In this document: positions 36,066 to 44,129 of the stretch, piece by piece | Position numbering within the stretch: position 1 is the first letter of the stretch | How the letters are laid out: the number at the start of each line of letters is the position of its first letter | NCBI GenBank assembly: GCA_019623805.1 | Contig: CP053680.1 | Location: 2,086,001 to 2,150,000 of the forward strand | Origin: Gammaproteobacteria bacterium (ex Lamellibrachia satsuma) | GTDB lineage: Bacteria > Pseudomonadota > Gammaproteobacteria > Chromatiales > Chromatiaceae | Direction of reading: 5' to 3' | Length of the DNA stretch: 64,000 nucleotides | The notes under the pieces: generated by a model | Told to the model about the DNA's origin: nothing | Databases searched by the model: none | Seen by the model: the letters and a program-made list of their open reading frames with translations, nothing else | Translations under genes and position numbers: made by a program

Positions 36066-36692
36066 TTACTGCGTGATCTGCAAATCGCCTTTGCGGAGCA
36101 TTTCCAGGCGGTTGATCAGGTTTGACGGGCGGATGTGGAAATAGGCGGTGACGCGGCGGGAGAAGAGTCCCACATGGTTGGGGGCAATGAGCTCCGGGCA
36201 GGCGGTCATGCAGAAGTTGCACATCACGCACTCGATGAACAGCTCCCCGGCTTCGCCGAAACGCCCCTTGCTGGCAAGATCAACGCCGCGCTCGATCTCT
36301 ATGCCTTTGGGGCAGGACTTGTCGCAGCCGCCACAGTGCCGGCAGTGGTCGGCTTCCGGGAAGATCTGATGGAACTGGTCCTGCACTTCCCAGGAGTTCT
36401 TGATGTCCTCCAGTTGGTATGTGTGATGGGTTGGGTTGGGGAAGACCAGAAAGATGACCTCCATCCCCTCCTCCACCAGCAGCTGACAACCCAGCTCCAT
36501 TTTGAGCTCGTGGCTGTCGGCGCGGCGCACCATGACCCGGCAGGAGCCGCAGACGCCTTCAAGGCAGCCGACACTTTTTACCCGTGGATAACCGGCATGC
36601 CACAGCGCCTGGATAACAGAAAGGGATCCCGGGGCGTTGATCGGCTTGCTGTTGATGGTCAGGTTGACGAGTTGTTCGCTTGTCTCACTCAT
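36066..36692 (-). CDS. FrdB/SdhB-like iron-sulfur protein
   Basis: 208 residues. An N-terminal [2Fe-2S] ferredoxin domain has GCLEGVCGSCRVMV and a late Cys in LGCQLLV; the C-terminal part has CRHCGGCDKSCP and CVMCNFCMTACP, the paired [4Fe-4S] and [3Fe-4S]-type ligands of FrdB/SdhB. It is shorter than SdhB (about 235). No membrane anchor gene (SdhC/D, FrdC/D) is present next to the trio, which suggests a soluble complex. It heads the leftward trio. Confidence 0.82.
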   Translation of the reverse strand: MSETSEQLVNLTINSKPINAPGSLSVIQALWHAGYPRVKSVGCLEGVCGSCRVMVRRADSHELKMELGCQLLVEEGMEVIFLVFPNPTHHTYQLEDIKNSWEVQDQFHQIFPEADHCRHCGGCDKSCPKGIEIERGVDLASKGRFGEAGELFIECVMCNFCMTACPELIAPNHVGLFSRRVTAYFHIRPSNLINRLEMLRKGDLQITQ

Positions 36693-37160
36693 AAATTCTG
36701 GAAAAGTTGTTGTTCAATACATCGATTGTCAGGACGCTGTGCAGATATTCGCGGCGTTGTGTCCGTGCGGAGCTTGTGAGGAAATCAGAACTCGACTTTG
36801 GACCCATAAGACTCAAAGTCGCCAATCCTTATTAAATCAATCGGTTATTATATATTTTTTGCGCTGTTTGCACACATCCAGGCGAAATTTAGCCTGTTCA
36901 TCCGATTTTTGAATGGCCAATCATAACGTAACCGGGGGGTGGTGGTAAAAAATCTGGTCTATATTTTGAGGGGTGAAAAATTTCTGTTTATTGCAGTGCG
37001 CATCCGTCACTGCTCAGTTGAGTACCCATAAATAATACATGGCGCTGCACGAAGGATCTGAATATTCGCCGCGAGACCCCTTTGGTATTATTGTGCAAAG
37101 CCAGTTAACAACAACGGTCGATGGTCCCGCCTGAAAAGGCTGGTGCCGAGGAGTTCAAAG

Positions 37161-38456
37161 ATGGCAGAAAAGACCTTTACCCTTACCAACGATGAGGCTG
37201 GTGATGCGGTCAAACTGATGGTGCGTGAATCAGTGCAGGGCCCTCCGACGGTCGATGTCACCAGTCTCTACCGGAAGATGGGGGTCTTTACCTACGATCC
37301 GGGTTTTATGTCCACAGCCAGCTGTACCAGCGGCATTACCTATATCGACGGCGAAGAGGGGATACTCGAATACCGGGGTTATCCCATCGAACAGCTGGCG
37401 GAGAGTGGCAATTTTATCGAAGTGGCCTACCTGCTGCTCAACGGCGAACTGCCCAATAAGGATGAGTTGGAACGGTTTGACGGAATCATCACCCACCACA
37501 CGATGATCAACGAGAGCCTGAAGGGTTTTTTCAAAGGCTTTCAAAGTAATGCCCATCCGATGGCGGTCATGGTCGGCGTAGTGGGGTCGCTGTCGGCCTT
37601 CTATCACGACTCCCTCGATATCAACGACCCGCGTCACCGGGAGGTCTCCGCCCATCGGCTGATCTCCAAGATGCCCACTATCGCTGCTGCCAGCTACAAG
37701 CACAGTATCGGTGAACCGATCATGTATCCACGGAATAGCCTCTCCTACTGCGAGAACATGCTGCACATGATGTATGCCACCCCCTGTGAGGATTATGAAC
37801 CGGATCCTGTGGCGGTGAAGGCGTTGAATCTGCTTTTTATCCTGCATGCCGATCATGAGCAGAATGCCAGTACCTCCACGGTGCGTCTGGCCGGCAGTTC
37901 CCAGGCCAATCCTTTTGCCTGTATCGCGGCGGGTATCGCATCGCTCTGGGGACCGGCCCACGGCGGGGCTAATGAGGCGGTGCTGGATATGCTCACGGAG
38001 ATCGGCGATGTCTCGAATATCGACAAATATATCGCCCGCGCCAAGGACAAGAACGACAAGTTCCGCCTCATGGGTTTTGGTCATCGGGTCTATAAAAACC
38101 GCGATCCGCGGGCGACCCTCACCCGCAAGGTCAGTCATGAGTGCCTGCAGGCCCTTGCGGATCAGAATAATCCAATGTTCGAGCTGGCGATGCGTCTTGA
38201 GGAGATTGCGCTCAGTGACGACTATTTTATCGAACGCAAACTCTACCCCAACATCGACTTCTACTCCGGCATCATCTACAGGGCCTTGGGCATTCCCAAC
38301 AATATGTTCACCGTGATGTTCTCCATTGCCCGCACCGTGGGTTGGGTGGCTCACTGGTTGGAGATGATGGACGACCCGCAACAGCGGATCGGCCGGCCCC
38401 GGCAGCTCTATAACGGCTATCAACGGCGGCAGTATGTGCCGCTGGATGAGCGTTGA
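37161..38456 (+). CDS. gltA: Citrate synthase, hexameric type I
   Basis: 431 residues, the length of the Gram-negative type. Catalytic motifs [12 protein letters not shown] and [14 protein letters not shown] with its His, and [13 protein letters not shown] with the Asp region, are intact. The ATG at 37161 follows GGAG; the GTG at 37143 is less likely. It is divergent from the FrdB-like gene across a 468-base spacer (36693-37160) in which no motif stands out. Besides oxidative TCA entry, citrate synthase can cleave citrate in a reversed oxidative TCA cycle; context alone cannot settle direction. Confidence 0.95.
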   Translation: MAEKTFTLTNDEAGDAVKLMVRESVQGPPTVDVTSLYRKMGVFTYDPGFMSTASCTSGITYIDGEEGILEYRGYPIEQLAESGNFIEVAYLLLNGELPNKDELERFDGIITHHTMINESLKGFFKGFQSNAHPMAVMVGVVGSLSAFYHDSLDINDPRHREVSAHRLISKMPTIAAASYKHSIGEPIMYPRNSLSYCENMLHMMYATPCEDYEPDPVAVKALNLLFILHADHEQNASTSTVRLAGSSQANPFACIAAGIASLWGPAHGGANEAVLDMLTEIGDVSNIDKYIARAKDKNDKFRLMGFGHRVYKNRDPRATLTRKVSHECLQALADQNNPMFELAMRLEEIALSDDYFIERKLYPNIDFYSGIIYRALGIPNNMFTVMFSIARTVGWVAHWLEMMDDPQQRIGRPRQLYNGYQRRQYVPLDER

Positions 38457-38488
38457 TTGTAGGAGCGGCGCACTCACCGTAACTTCTG

Positions 38489-38513
38489 GTAGGGTGCGCG
38501 CAGCGCACCCTAC
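38489..38513. repeat. Dispersed palindrome family A, copy 3 (short)
   Basis: GTAGGGTGCGCGCAGCGCACCCTAC, a short copy without loop, between convergent gltA and the rhodanese gene; may act as terminator for both. Confidence 0.8.
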
Positions 38514-38530
38514 GTTCTGCGGTATAAATA

Positions 38531-39202
38531 TCAATCGTCGACCAATTTGCCATCCGGCGAGACTACAGGCAGGCCGAAGATTCGCCAAAGCTGCATGCCG
38601 CCCCGATAGTATTTGATCTTGCCTGCGGGATAACCAACGCTCAGCAGTCCCTTGATGGCGCTCGGCGACTGACCGCACCAGGGGCCGTTACACCAGAGTG
38701 CGAGCTGTTTTGCCGCTGAGAAATCCCGCCCTTTTTCTGTTTCACGCACACCCAGGCGGGCGAGGGCCTCTTCCAGGGTCAGCTCGTCAGCGCCCTGTTC
38801 CGGATTCAGTTGGTTGAAAGGGATGTTGATGGAGCCGGGAATGGTGCCGCGTTCATGCCACTCCTCCGTCCTAGCATCGATCAGCAGGCCAGAGCCATCG
38901 GCCAACGGCCCCTGCATAAATGCCACCAGCTCGACCTCGCCGATGGTCTCCACACTCTTTTCCAGCTGCATGGGTTGGGCGCAGAAAGGGGGGCAGGGCC
39001 TGGAGGTGCGGGCGAAGTTGAATTCAATCACAGCGTCGGTGTCCTGGTTGCGCAGGATGGAGATGTCATGTTCGCCGTGGTGCACCTGAAACTGGTCGAC
39101 TGTGTTGGTGATGTTGACTTCCAGTGCGGCGGCATTGCCGCTGACAAAAAGGAGAAGTAGCAGGCCGAAGGTTATTTTTATAGGGGGAATTGTTGCTGGC
39201 AT
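38531..39202 (-). CDS. Exported rhodanese-domain protein
   Basis: 223 residues. A hydrophobic N-terminal signal (ITFGLLLLLFVSGNAAA) is followed by a rhodanese domain: GLLIDARTEEWHERGTIPGS, and an active loop WCNGPWCGQS near residue 172 with the catalytic Cys. Two Cys in RPCPPFCAQP lie nearer the N-terminus. The protein probably works in the periplasm in sulfur or redox transfer; substrate unknown. It is convergent with gltA. Confidence 0.85.
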   Translation of the reverse strand: MPATIPPIKITFGLLLLLFVSGNAAALEVNITNTVDQFQVHHGEHDISILRNQDTDAVIEFNFARTSRPCPPFCAQPMQLEKSVETIGEVELVAFMQGPLADGSGLLIDARTEEWHERGTIPGSINIPFNQLNPEQGADELTLEEALARLGVRETEKGRDFSAAKQLALWCNGPWCGQSPSAIKGLLSVGYPAGKIKYYRGGMQLWRIFGLPVVSPDGKLVDD

Positions 39203-39491
39203 GGTCTTTACCGGTAGTTTGGCTGGTTCAGGGAATGGCTTGGTTCTACTTAGTCAGATTATCTAACTTTGGCTCTACATGAAAACCCTGGGCATTGTGT
39301 AGGCGCCGATCCTGCAATTAATCATATAACAGTTTAGAAATAAGCTTCTAACAAATTTATATACTGTTAATGGATTATTTAGCTATCTTTATATTAAGAG
39401 GTTGACTTTCCGCGTATTATTTCCTATTTATAGTTTATAAGCAGACCATTAACGGCATCATTTATAAATAAGAACTTATATTAAGACTGTT

Positions 39492-39821
39492 ATGGATTAT
39501 TATTCGCTGACCGACAAAGTTGTTCTGGCCGAGCTTGGAAAACGTTTTCGCGAGTTGCGGCTGAGAAAAAATCTCACTCAACAACAGCTTGCAGACCGGA
39601 CCCTGCTCTCCCTCTCCACCATCAAGGCCCTGGAGGCTGGCAAGGCGAAGCTCAGCACTCTTGTTGCCGTGCTGCGGGAGTTGGGGGCGCTGGAGAGTAT
39701 CGGTGACTTTATTCCCGACCCGGGTATCAGCCCGCTGCAACTGCTTGAAATGGGTGGGCATAAACGCCAGCGCGCCACCGGCAGTCGCGGCAGGCCGGAT
39801 GATAAGGAAGTCGAATGGTAG
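39492..39821 (+). CDS. hipB: HipB-like antitoxin, XRE-type DNA-binding
   Basis: 109 residues with a helix-turn-helix LRLRKNLTQQQLADRTLLSL and STIKALEAGKAKL of the Cro/CI (XRE) type. It lies in front of hipA and overlaps it by 7 bases, the usual toxin-antitoxin arrangement; it should bind and repress the operon and sequester HipA. The upstream 289-base spacer (39203-39491) is clearly AT-rich with A/T tracts, unlike the neighbouring core genes, consistent with transfer. Confidence 0.82.
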   Translation: MDYYSLTDKVVLAELGKRFRELRLRKNLTQQQLADRTLLSLSTIKALEAGKAKLSTLVAVLRELGALESIGDFIPDPGISPLQLLEMGGHKRQRATGSRGRPDDKEVEW

Positions 39822-41128
39822 CGAAGGTCGACACTGCGCTGGTGATGCTCTGGGGCCACCGGGTGGGGGCCGTCTCCTGGCGAGAAGCGCAGGAACATGC
39901 GGTTTTTGAATTCGACCGGGATTTTCTCAACCTCGGGCTTGACCTTTCGCCGGTCCACATGGGGCTGCAGGAGGCGCGAGAGGGGGATGGCATCTACACA
40001 TTTCCCGCCCTGAATCGTGAGACCTTCAGGGGTCTGCCCGGCCTGCTGGCAGATGCATTGCCGGACAAGTTCGGTAACCGGATTATCGACACCTGGCTGG
40101 CGCGCAATGGACGGGATGAAAAGAGTTTCTCGCCGGTGGAGCGCCTCTGTTACACAGGTCGGCGCGGTATGGGGGCATTGGAATTTCTGCCGCCGGTCAC
40201 CCGGCAGACGGAAACATCGGTGCCGGTTGAAATTGCCGAGCTGGTCATCTTGGCGCAGCAGATCACCACAGAGCGGGGGCTGCTGGATGTGGAGCTGAAT
40301 GGTGTTGGCCGCGAAGGGGAGGAGGGGATTCTCGACATTTTGCGGGTCGGTACCTCCGCGGGTGGCGCCCGGCCGAAGGCGGTAATCGCCATGAATGGGG
40401 CGGGCAAGGTGCGCTCCGGGCAGGTCGAGGCGCCTGCGGGTTACGACTACTGGCTGTTGAAGTTCGATGGAGTCGATGATCTGGAACTCGGCAAACCAAA
40501 GGGTTACGGGCGCATCGAATATGCCTACTATCTGATGGCGAAAGCTGCAGGCGTCAGGATGACCGAGTGTCGGCTCCTGGAAGAGGGGGGCAGGGCGCAC
40601 TTCCTTACTCGCCGCTTCGATCGGTTGCAGGGCAAAAAACTGCATATGCAGTCGCTGTGCGGTGTGGGTCACTACGATTTCAATCTGCCGGGGGAGTATG
40701 GCTACGAGCAGGCCTTCGCGGTGATGCGTCGGCTCAGGCTGTCTAAAGCCGAGGCTGCGCAGCAGTTTCGCCGCATGCTGTTCAACGTGGTGGCGCGGAA
40801 TCAGGACGACCACACCAAAAACATCGCCTTTCTTATGGGGGAAGCGGGTCTCTGGCGCCTCTCCCCGGCCTTCGATGTAACCTACGCCCACAATCCAGCG
40901 GGCAGATGGACCCATCAGCACCAGATGACGATCAACGGCAAGCGGGATGGTTTCTCCATGGCCGATCTACTCGCAGTGGGCGAGTCGATCAGCCTGCCGA
41001 ACATTCCGGAGAGGGTCGATGAGGTTGTTGAGGCCGTGAGTCGGTGGCCGGAATTTGCCAGCGCTGCCGGGGTGGAAAAGGCAACCATTAGAGCCATCGC
41101 CAAACAGCATCGTCTGACCTTTTTGTAG
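39815..41128 (+). CDS. hipA: HipA-family serine/threonine kinase toxin
   Basis: 437 residues, the common HipA length. An N-terminal DUF (Couple_hipA-like) part up to GDGIYTFPALN, followed by LPGLLADALPDKFG and the C-terminal kinase half with the catalytic RNQDDHTKN (about residue 330) and DVTYAHNP metal-binding segment. HipA kinases phosphorylate aminoacyl-tRNA synthetases and arrest growth. All main kinase residues appear present, so it looks active. Confidence 0.86.
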   Translation: MVAKVDTALVMLWGHRVGAVSWREAQEHAVFEFDRDFLNLGLDLSPVHMGLQEAREGDGIYTFPALNRETFRGLPGLLADALPDKFGNRIIDTWLARNGRDEKSFSPVERLCYTGRRGMGALEFLPPVTRQTETSVPVEIAELVILAQQITTERGLLDVELNGVGREGEEGILDILRVGTSAGGARPKAVIAMNGAGKVRSGQVEAPAGYDYWLLKFDGVDDLELGKPKGYGRIEYAYYLMAKAAGVRMTECRLLEEGGRAHFLTRRFDRLQGKKLHMQSLCGVGHYDFNLPGEYGYEQAFAVMRRLRLSKAEAAQQFRRMLFNVVARNQDDHTKNIAFLMGEAGLWRLSPAFDVTYAHNPAGRWTHQHQMTINGKRDGFSMADLLAVGESISLPNIPERVDEVVEAVSRWPEFASAAGVEKATIRAIAKQHRLTFL

Positions 41129-41286
41129 GCTCCGCCCAGGTGTGTGGGCGGAAATCGGCAGAAGCAAACCCTCATCCGATGTAACTTACGAACCCAGTTC
41201 ATGTTTTTCCTCTTCACGCCTCCAGATTAGGCGTCTGTGGCCGCCACCCTAATCAAGAAAAGCAGATTATTGGCACTGGAAGGGTC

Positions 41287-42186
41287 ATGGCTAAGTTACA
41301 CAATCTCAATGGACGCTCGATAGCGAAAACGCGTCCGGATATCCGGGATCTACGTGTCGAGCTGATGAGTCTCTGTTCCCGGGACGGGAAAGGCGCTGAT
41401 CCTCATCGCCTCCGCGAACTGCTGGATGACTACATCGACTATCTCGATGCGGCGCTGTCGGAGCAGGGCAGCAGGAGTATCGATGTCAGTCAGATCCAGG
41501 AGATGCTGCTGGAAGTTTCACAGATTATCCGCTCTGGAAGGGCTGGCGTCTCTGCCAAAGACTACCGGAATATCATCAGCCACTTGACCGGCATCTACGC
41601 CAAGGGACTGGCGGAAGAGATGAAGTGCCCCTTCATTATCACCTCTGTCGACTATGCGGACGTAATCGAAGCGATTAGCCAGGAGTATCCGGCCTTCGAC
41701 TACAGAGAGGTGGTGGGGCAGTTGCTCTACTACATGAGTCAGCTTTTCAGAAACAGAAAGGGCAGCTGGATGATGGTCTATGAACACCTGCTGTTACTGC
41801 CGGAATCCATCAATACGCTCGCCTTGTCGAACCAAAAGGCATTTATGGAGATCCAGGAGTGGACGGAGCAGGGAGTCGACAATCTTTTTCAGATCAATCG
41901 GGATTACAAAGAGATGATCGATAAGACAGAGTGCGAGCTGGCAGGGCTTGAGCAGCGGATTGCTGTACAGAAAGATGAAATGGTGGTGCAGAAAGACCGA
42001 GCTGTCATCGCCTTCGACAGCCTGCGCAAAAAGAGAGTGCTCAAAGCCATGTTGTCGCAGAAGGCACGGTTGATTGAAGAGCTGCAATCCAAGCAGATGA
42101 TCCTGGAACTTGTCGAAGACGATATCAGCGAATTTGAAGAGAAGCTGGTGGAGCTTCGCCGCGCCTATTTTATTCGGCTGGTTTAA
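41287..42186 (+). CDS. Coiled-coil protein, unknown function
   Basis: 299 residues, not recognised. Mostly helical; residues about 180-290 contain long coiled-coil stretches (KTECELAGLEQRIAVQKDEM, RLIEELQSKQMILELVEDDI). No signal peptide or membrane helix. It stands alone downstream of hipA after 158 bases. The last codons (ATTCGGCTGGTTTAA) begin a 152-bp direct repeat that recurs at 46245, so its 3' end was part of a duplication. Confidence 0.7.
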   Translation: MAKLHNLNGRSIAKTRPDIRDLRVELMSLCSRDGKGADPHRLRELLDDYIDYLDAALSEQGSRSIDVSQIQEMLLEVSQIIRSGRAGVSAKDYRNIISHLTGIYAKGLAEEMKCPFIITSVDYADVIEAISQEYPAFDYREVVGQLLYYMSQLFRNRKGSWMMVYEHLLLLPESINTLALSNQKAFMEIQEWTEQGVDNLFQINRDYKEMIDKTECELAGLEQRIAVQKDEMVVQKDRAVIAFDSLRKKRVLKAMLSQKARLIEELQSKQMILELVEDDISEFEEKLVELRRAYFIRLV

Positions 42187-42323
42187 TTGGTGTGGGAAAA
42201 GGGAAAGATGTTGTCCAATATTTGATCTGTACCTTTTTCTGCATAAGCGCCTGGTAGGGTGTGCCGTGCGCACCTGAATAAGCAGTTACAGCAATCAGGT
42301 GCGCACGGCGCACCCTACGTTCG
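42172..42323 (+). repeat. Direct repeat, left copy, starting in the 3' end of the coiled-coil gene
   Basis: About 85% identical to 46245-46396. Shared parts include ATTCGGCTGGTTT, GTGGGAAA, TTTGATCTGT and all of palindrome family A with the loop GAATAAGCAGTTACAGC. It bounds a 4-kb segment with FitAB and a DUF1566/LytM gene. Confidence 0.8.
42254..42318. repeat. Dispersed palindrome family A, copy 4
   Basis: GTAGGGTGTGCCGTGCGCACC left arm, loop TGAATAAGCAGTTACAGCA, right arm ending CACGGCGCACCCTAC. Lies inside the left direct repeat. Confidence 0.88.
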
Positions 42324-42390
42324 TCACCTTTAGGGAAGCCACGCACAATGCCAACCATTACCGCTAACTCCGAAAATTAAGATGTTTAAT

Positions 42391-42810
42391 TTACGAGCAG
42401 AACGGATTCAACAGTCGAACTCCCGTTATTTTAAAATCCTTGTGATTGCGTGTAACGACTGTTAGATCATGGATTAGAGCGGTTGCGGCAATGAGCTTGT
42501 CCAGTGCCTTTCCAGGATGAGGTACTCGGAGCCGACCCCAAAGTTGCGCGATATCCGGATTGATATCGAGAATGTGATCCTGGTAATCATTCAGCAAGAG
42601 ATCAAGCCAGTTCTCCAATTGAGTTGCCTGCAGCGAATCGCTTCTGTGTCTGATTAATTCAACGCCGCGTCGCAATTCGCCGACGGTGACAACCGATATG
42701 AATATCCGTGATTCGTCTTCGGTGGCCTGCCTGAAGAACGCCTGTACTCCGCTGTTGGCTTTTGTTTTTTTACGCGCCTCGCTGATGACATTGGTGTCAA
42801 CTAAATACAT
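42391..42810 (-). CDS. fitB: PIN-domain toxin (FitB/VapC type)
   Basis: 139 residues. PIN ribonuclease acidic residues are seen at LVDTNVISE (Asp5), GELRRGVE, and ALDKLIAATAL with the third Asp; VTRNHKDF follows near the end. It should cleave RNA when freed from its partner. It overlaps the antitoxin gene by 14 bases and lies just inside the left direct repeat. Confidence 0.87.
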   Translation of the reverse strand: MYLVDTNVISEARKKTKANSGVQAFFRQATEDESRIFISVVTVGELRRGVELIRHRSDSLQATQLENWLDLLLNDYQDHILDINPDIAQLWGRLRVPHPGKALDKLIAATALIHDLTVVTRNHKDFKITGVRLLNPFCS

Positions 42811-43033
42811 GCTTGTTGCAGTTCCCGTCCTCTACCCGTTCAAAATCCTCATCCAGTCCCACGTCGGGCATCGTAGCGACAGCTTCTGCAAAGCTCTTCC
42901 CCTTTTGTATTAATAATAACTCTTCGAGCAATGCGCGATGTTCGGCTTCGGCGCTACGGCCGTGCCGTGCGGCTCGCTGTTTAAGTGCGTCCACGACGCC
43001 TTGATCCAGGTTTCTCACCACGAGACTCGCCAT
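42797..43033 (-). CDS. fitA: FitA-like antitoxin (Arc/MetJ-type, ribbon-helix-helix)
   Basis: 78 residues. MASLVVRNLDQGVVDALKQR and AARHGRSAEAEHRALLEELL are the FitA family pattern: a DNA-binding ribbon-helix-helix N-terminus and a toxin-binding tail. The start at 43033 is chosen since the family sequence begins there; the frame is open upstream. The 640-base spacer that follows upstream (43034-43673) carries no other supported gene or motif. Confidence 0.85.
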   Translation of the reverse strand: MASLVVRNLDQGVVDALKQRAARHGRSAEAEHRALLEELLLIQKGKSFAEAVATMPDVGLDEDFERVEDGNCNKHVFS

Positions 43034-43673
43034 TAGCCTGCTCCATCTGATGCGGATAAAGTAATGATAGCGGCGCGAAGAGGGCGGTGCAATCATTGAT
43101 AGCAATTGAAGGTGAGCCTGGGATGTGTAGCAAGACGGCCAGAACACCTGTCTTTTGAGAGCCATTTCTACACGGGTCTTACTTGATGTTTAGCTTATTA
43201 AATCGACGGGTTATAAAGATATTGGTTTGGCCGCCAAAGTTAGGCCTGTCGAAAATCTTTACAGTATCGCAAATGGACTAAAGAACTGTGGAGTAGACAT
43301 AGGGTGCTGTTTTCTCGGAAATTTCAACAATAATTATGAATACAGCACGACGCTCCAGGAGTTTTATTACCTATGCGGCAGCCTGTGATGTCGACAATAT
43401 TTACACTTTTTACGTAAGAAAATACCCGAACATTAAGCTGGGGTATGTAACCCATTGTTGTAGTAAGGGTTTGTAATGCTGGCCTGATTGTTGCCTTTAA
43501 TTCCTGTTGAATTGTAAACAATACCAAGCAAAACCAACGCACAGGATTCGCAGGACAAGGGACGGGGCTCTTTTTGCAGCCACTTTGACGATGTTAAGTC
43601 CTATTCAGGAGCTGGGCAACGCAAACAACGCCGTCTTGAAAGCATGTCGCCTGCACAGGAACAAGGGGACAAA

Positions 43674-44129
43674 ATGGAAAGTCAAAGAAAGGAGATCAAT
43701 TTATTTGCGGTAACACTCCTCATATTGGGCTTCGCATACTATCTTCTGGTGCGAAATTCAGTTGGTATCCATGTTGCTGTTGGCCCTGAGTATGTCTCAA
43801 TAATTTCATGGTTTATTGAAAATGGCTGGATTCCCTCATTCATCCACATCTATGCGTTGTCACTATTCACTTGGTCTGCACTTGCGTTTAAATCTAAGTA
43901 TTACGCAATCATGCTATGGCTGTTGATCAATGCCATTTTTGAAGTAGGGCAAGCAATTCCAACGAATTTCATTGAGAAGATTCCTGATCTGTTCGGCATT
44001 TCATCATATTTGGCCAACGGTACTTTCGATTGGCTGGACATAATTGCGGTTTGTGTCGGTGGTGTGGTTGCACTTCTGACTATGTATTGGTTTGAGTCAG
44101 TAATAAAAAATAAGGATATAGAAAAATGA
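43674..44129 (+). CDS. Small multi-pass membrane protein, unknown
   Basis: 151 residues with four predicted membrane helices (LFAVTLLILGFAYYLLV, HIYALSLFTWSALAF, YAIMLWLLINAIFEVGQ, IIAVCVGGVVALLTMYWF). Not recognised. AAGGGGAC lies five bases before the ATG at 43674. The stop overlaps the next start by ATGA, so the two proteins are translated together and may act jointly. Base use is AT-richer than in the core genes, a sign of recent acquisition. Confidence 0.72.
   Translation: MESQRKEINLFAVTLLILGFAYYLLVRNSVGIHVAVGPEYVSIISWFIENGWIPSFIHIYALSLFTWSALAFKSKYYAIMLWLLINAIFEVGQAIPTNFIEKIPDLFGISSYLANGTFDWLDIIAVCVGGVVALLTMYWFESVIKNKDIEK

Noticed and set aside
37230..38678. 482-codon minus-strand frame opposite gltA
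   Set aside because: Antisense to a clear citrate synthase; it also runs into the rhodanese gene and a palindrome.
39578..40921. 447-codon minus-strand frame opposite hipA
   Set aside because: Antisense shadow; HipA motifs are all on the plus strand.
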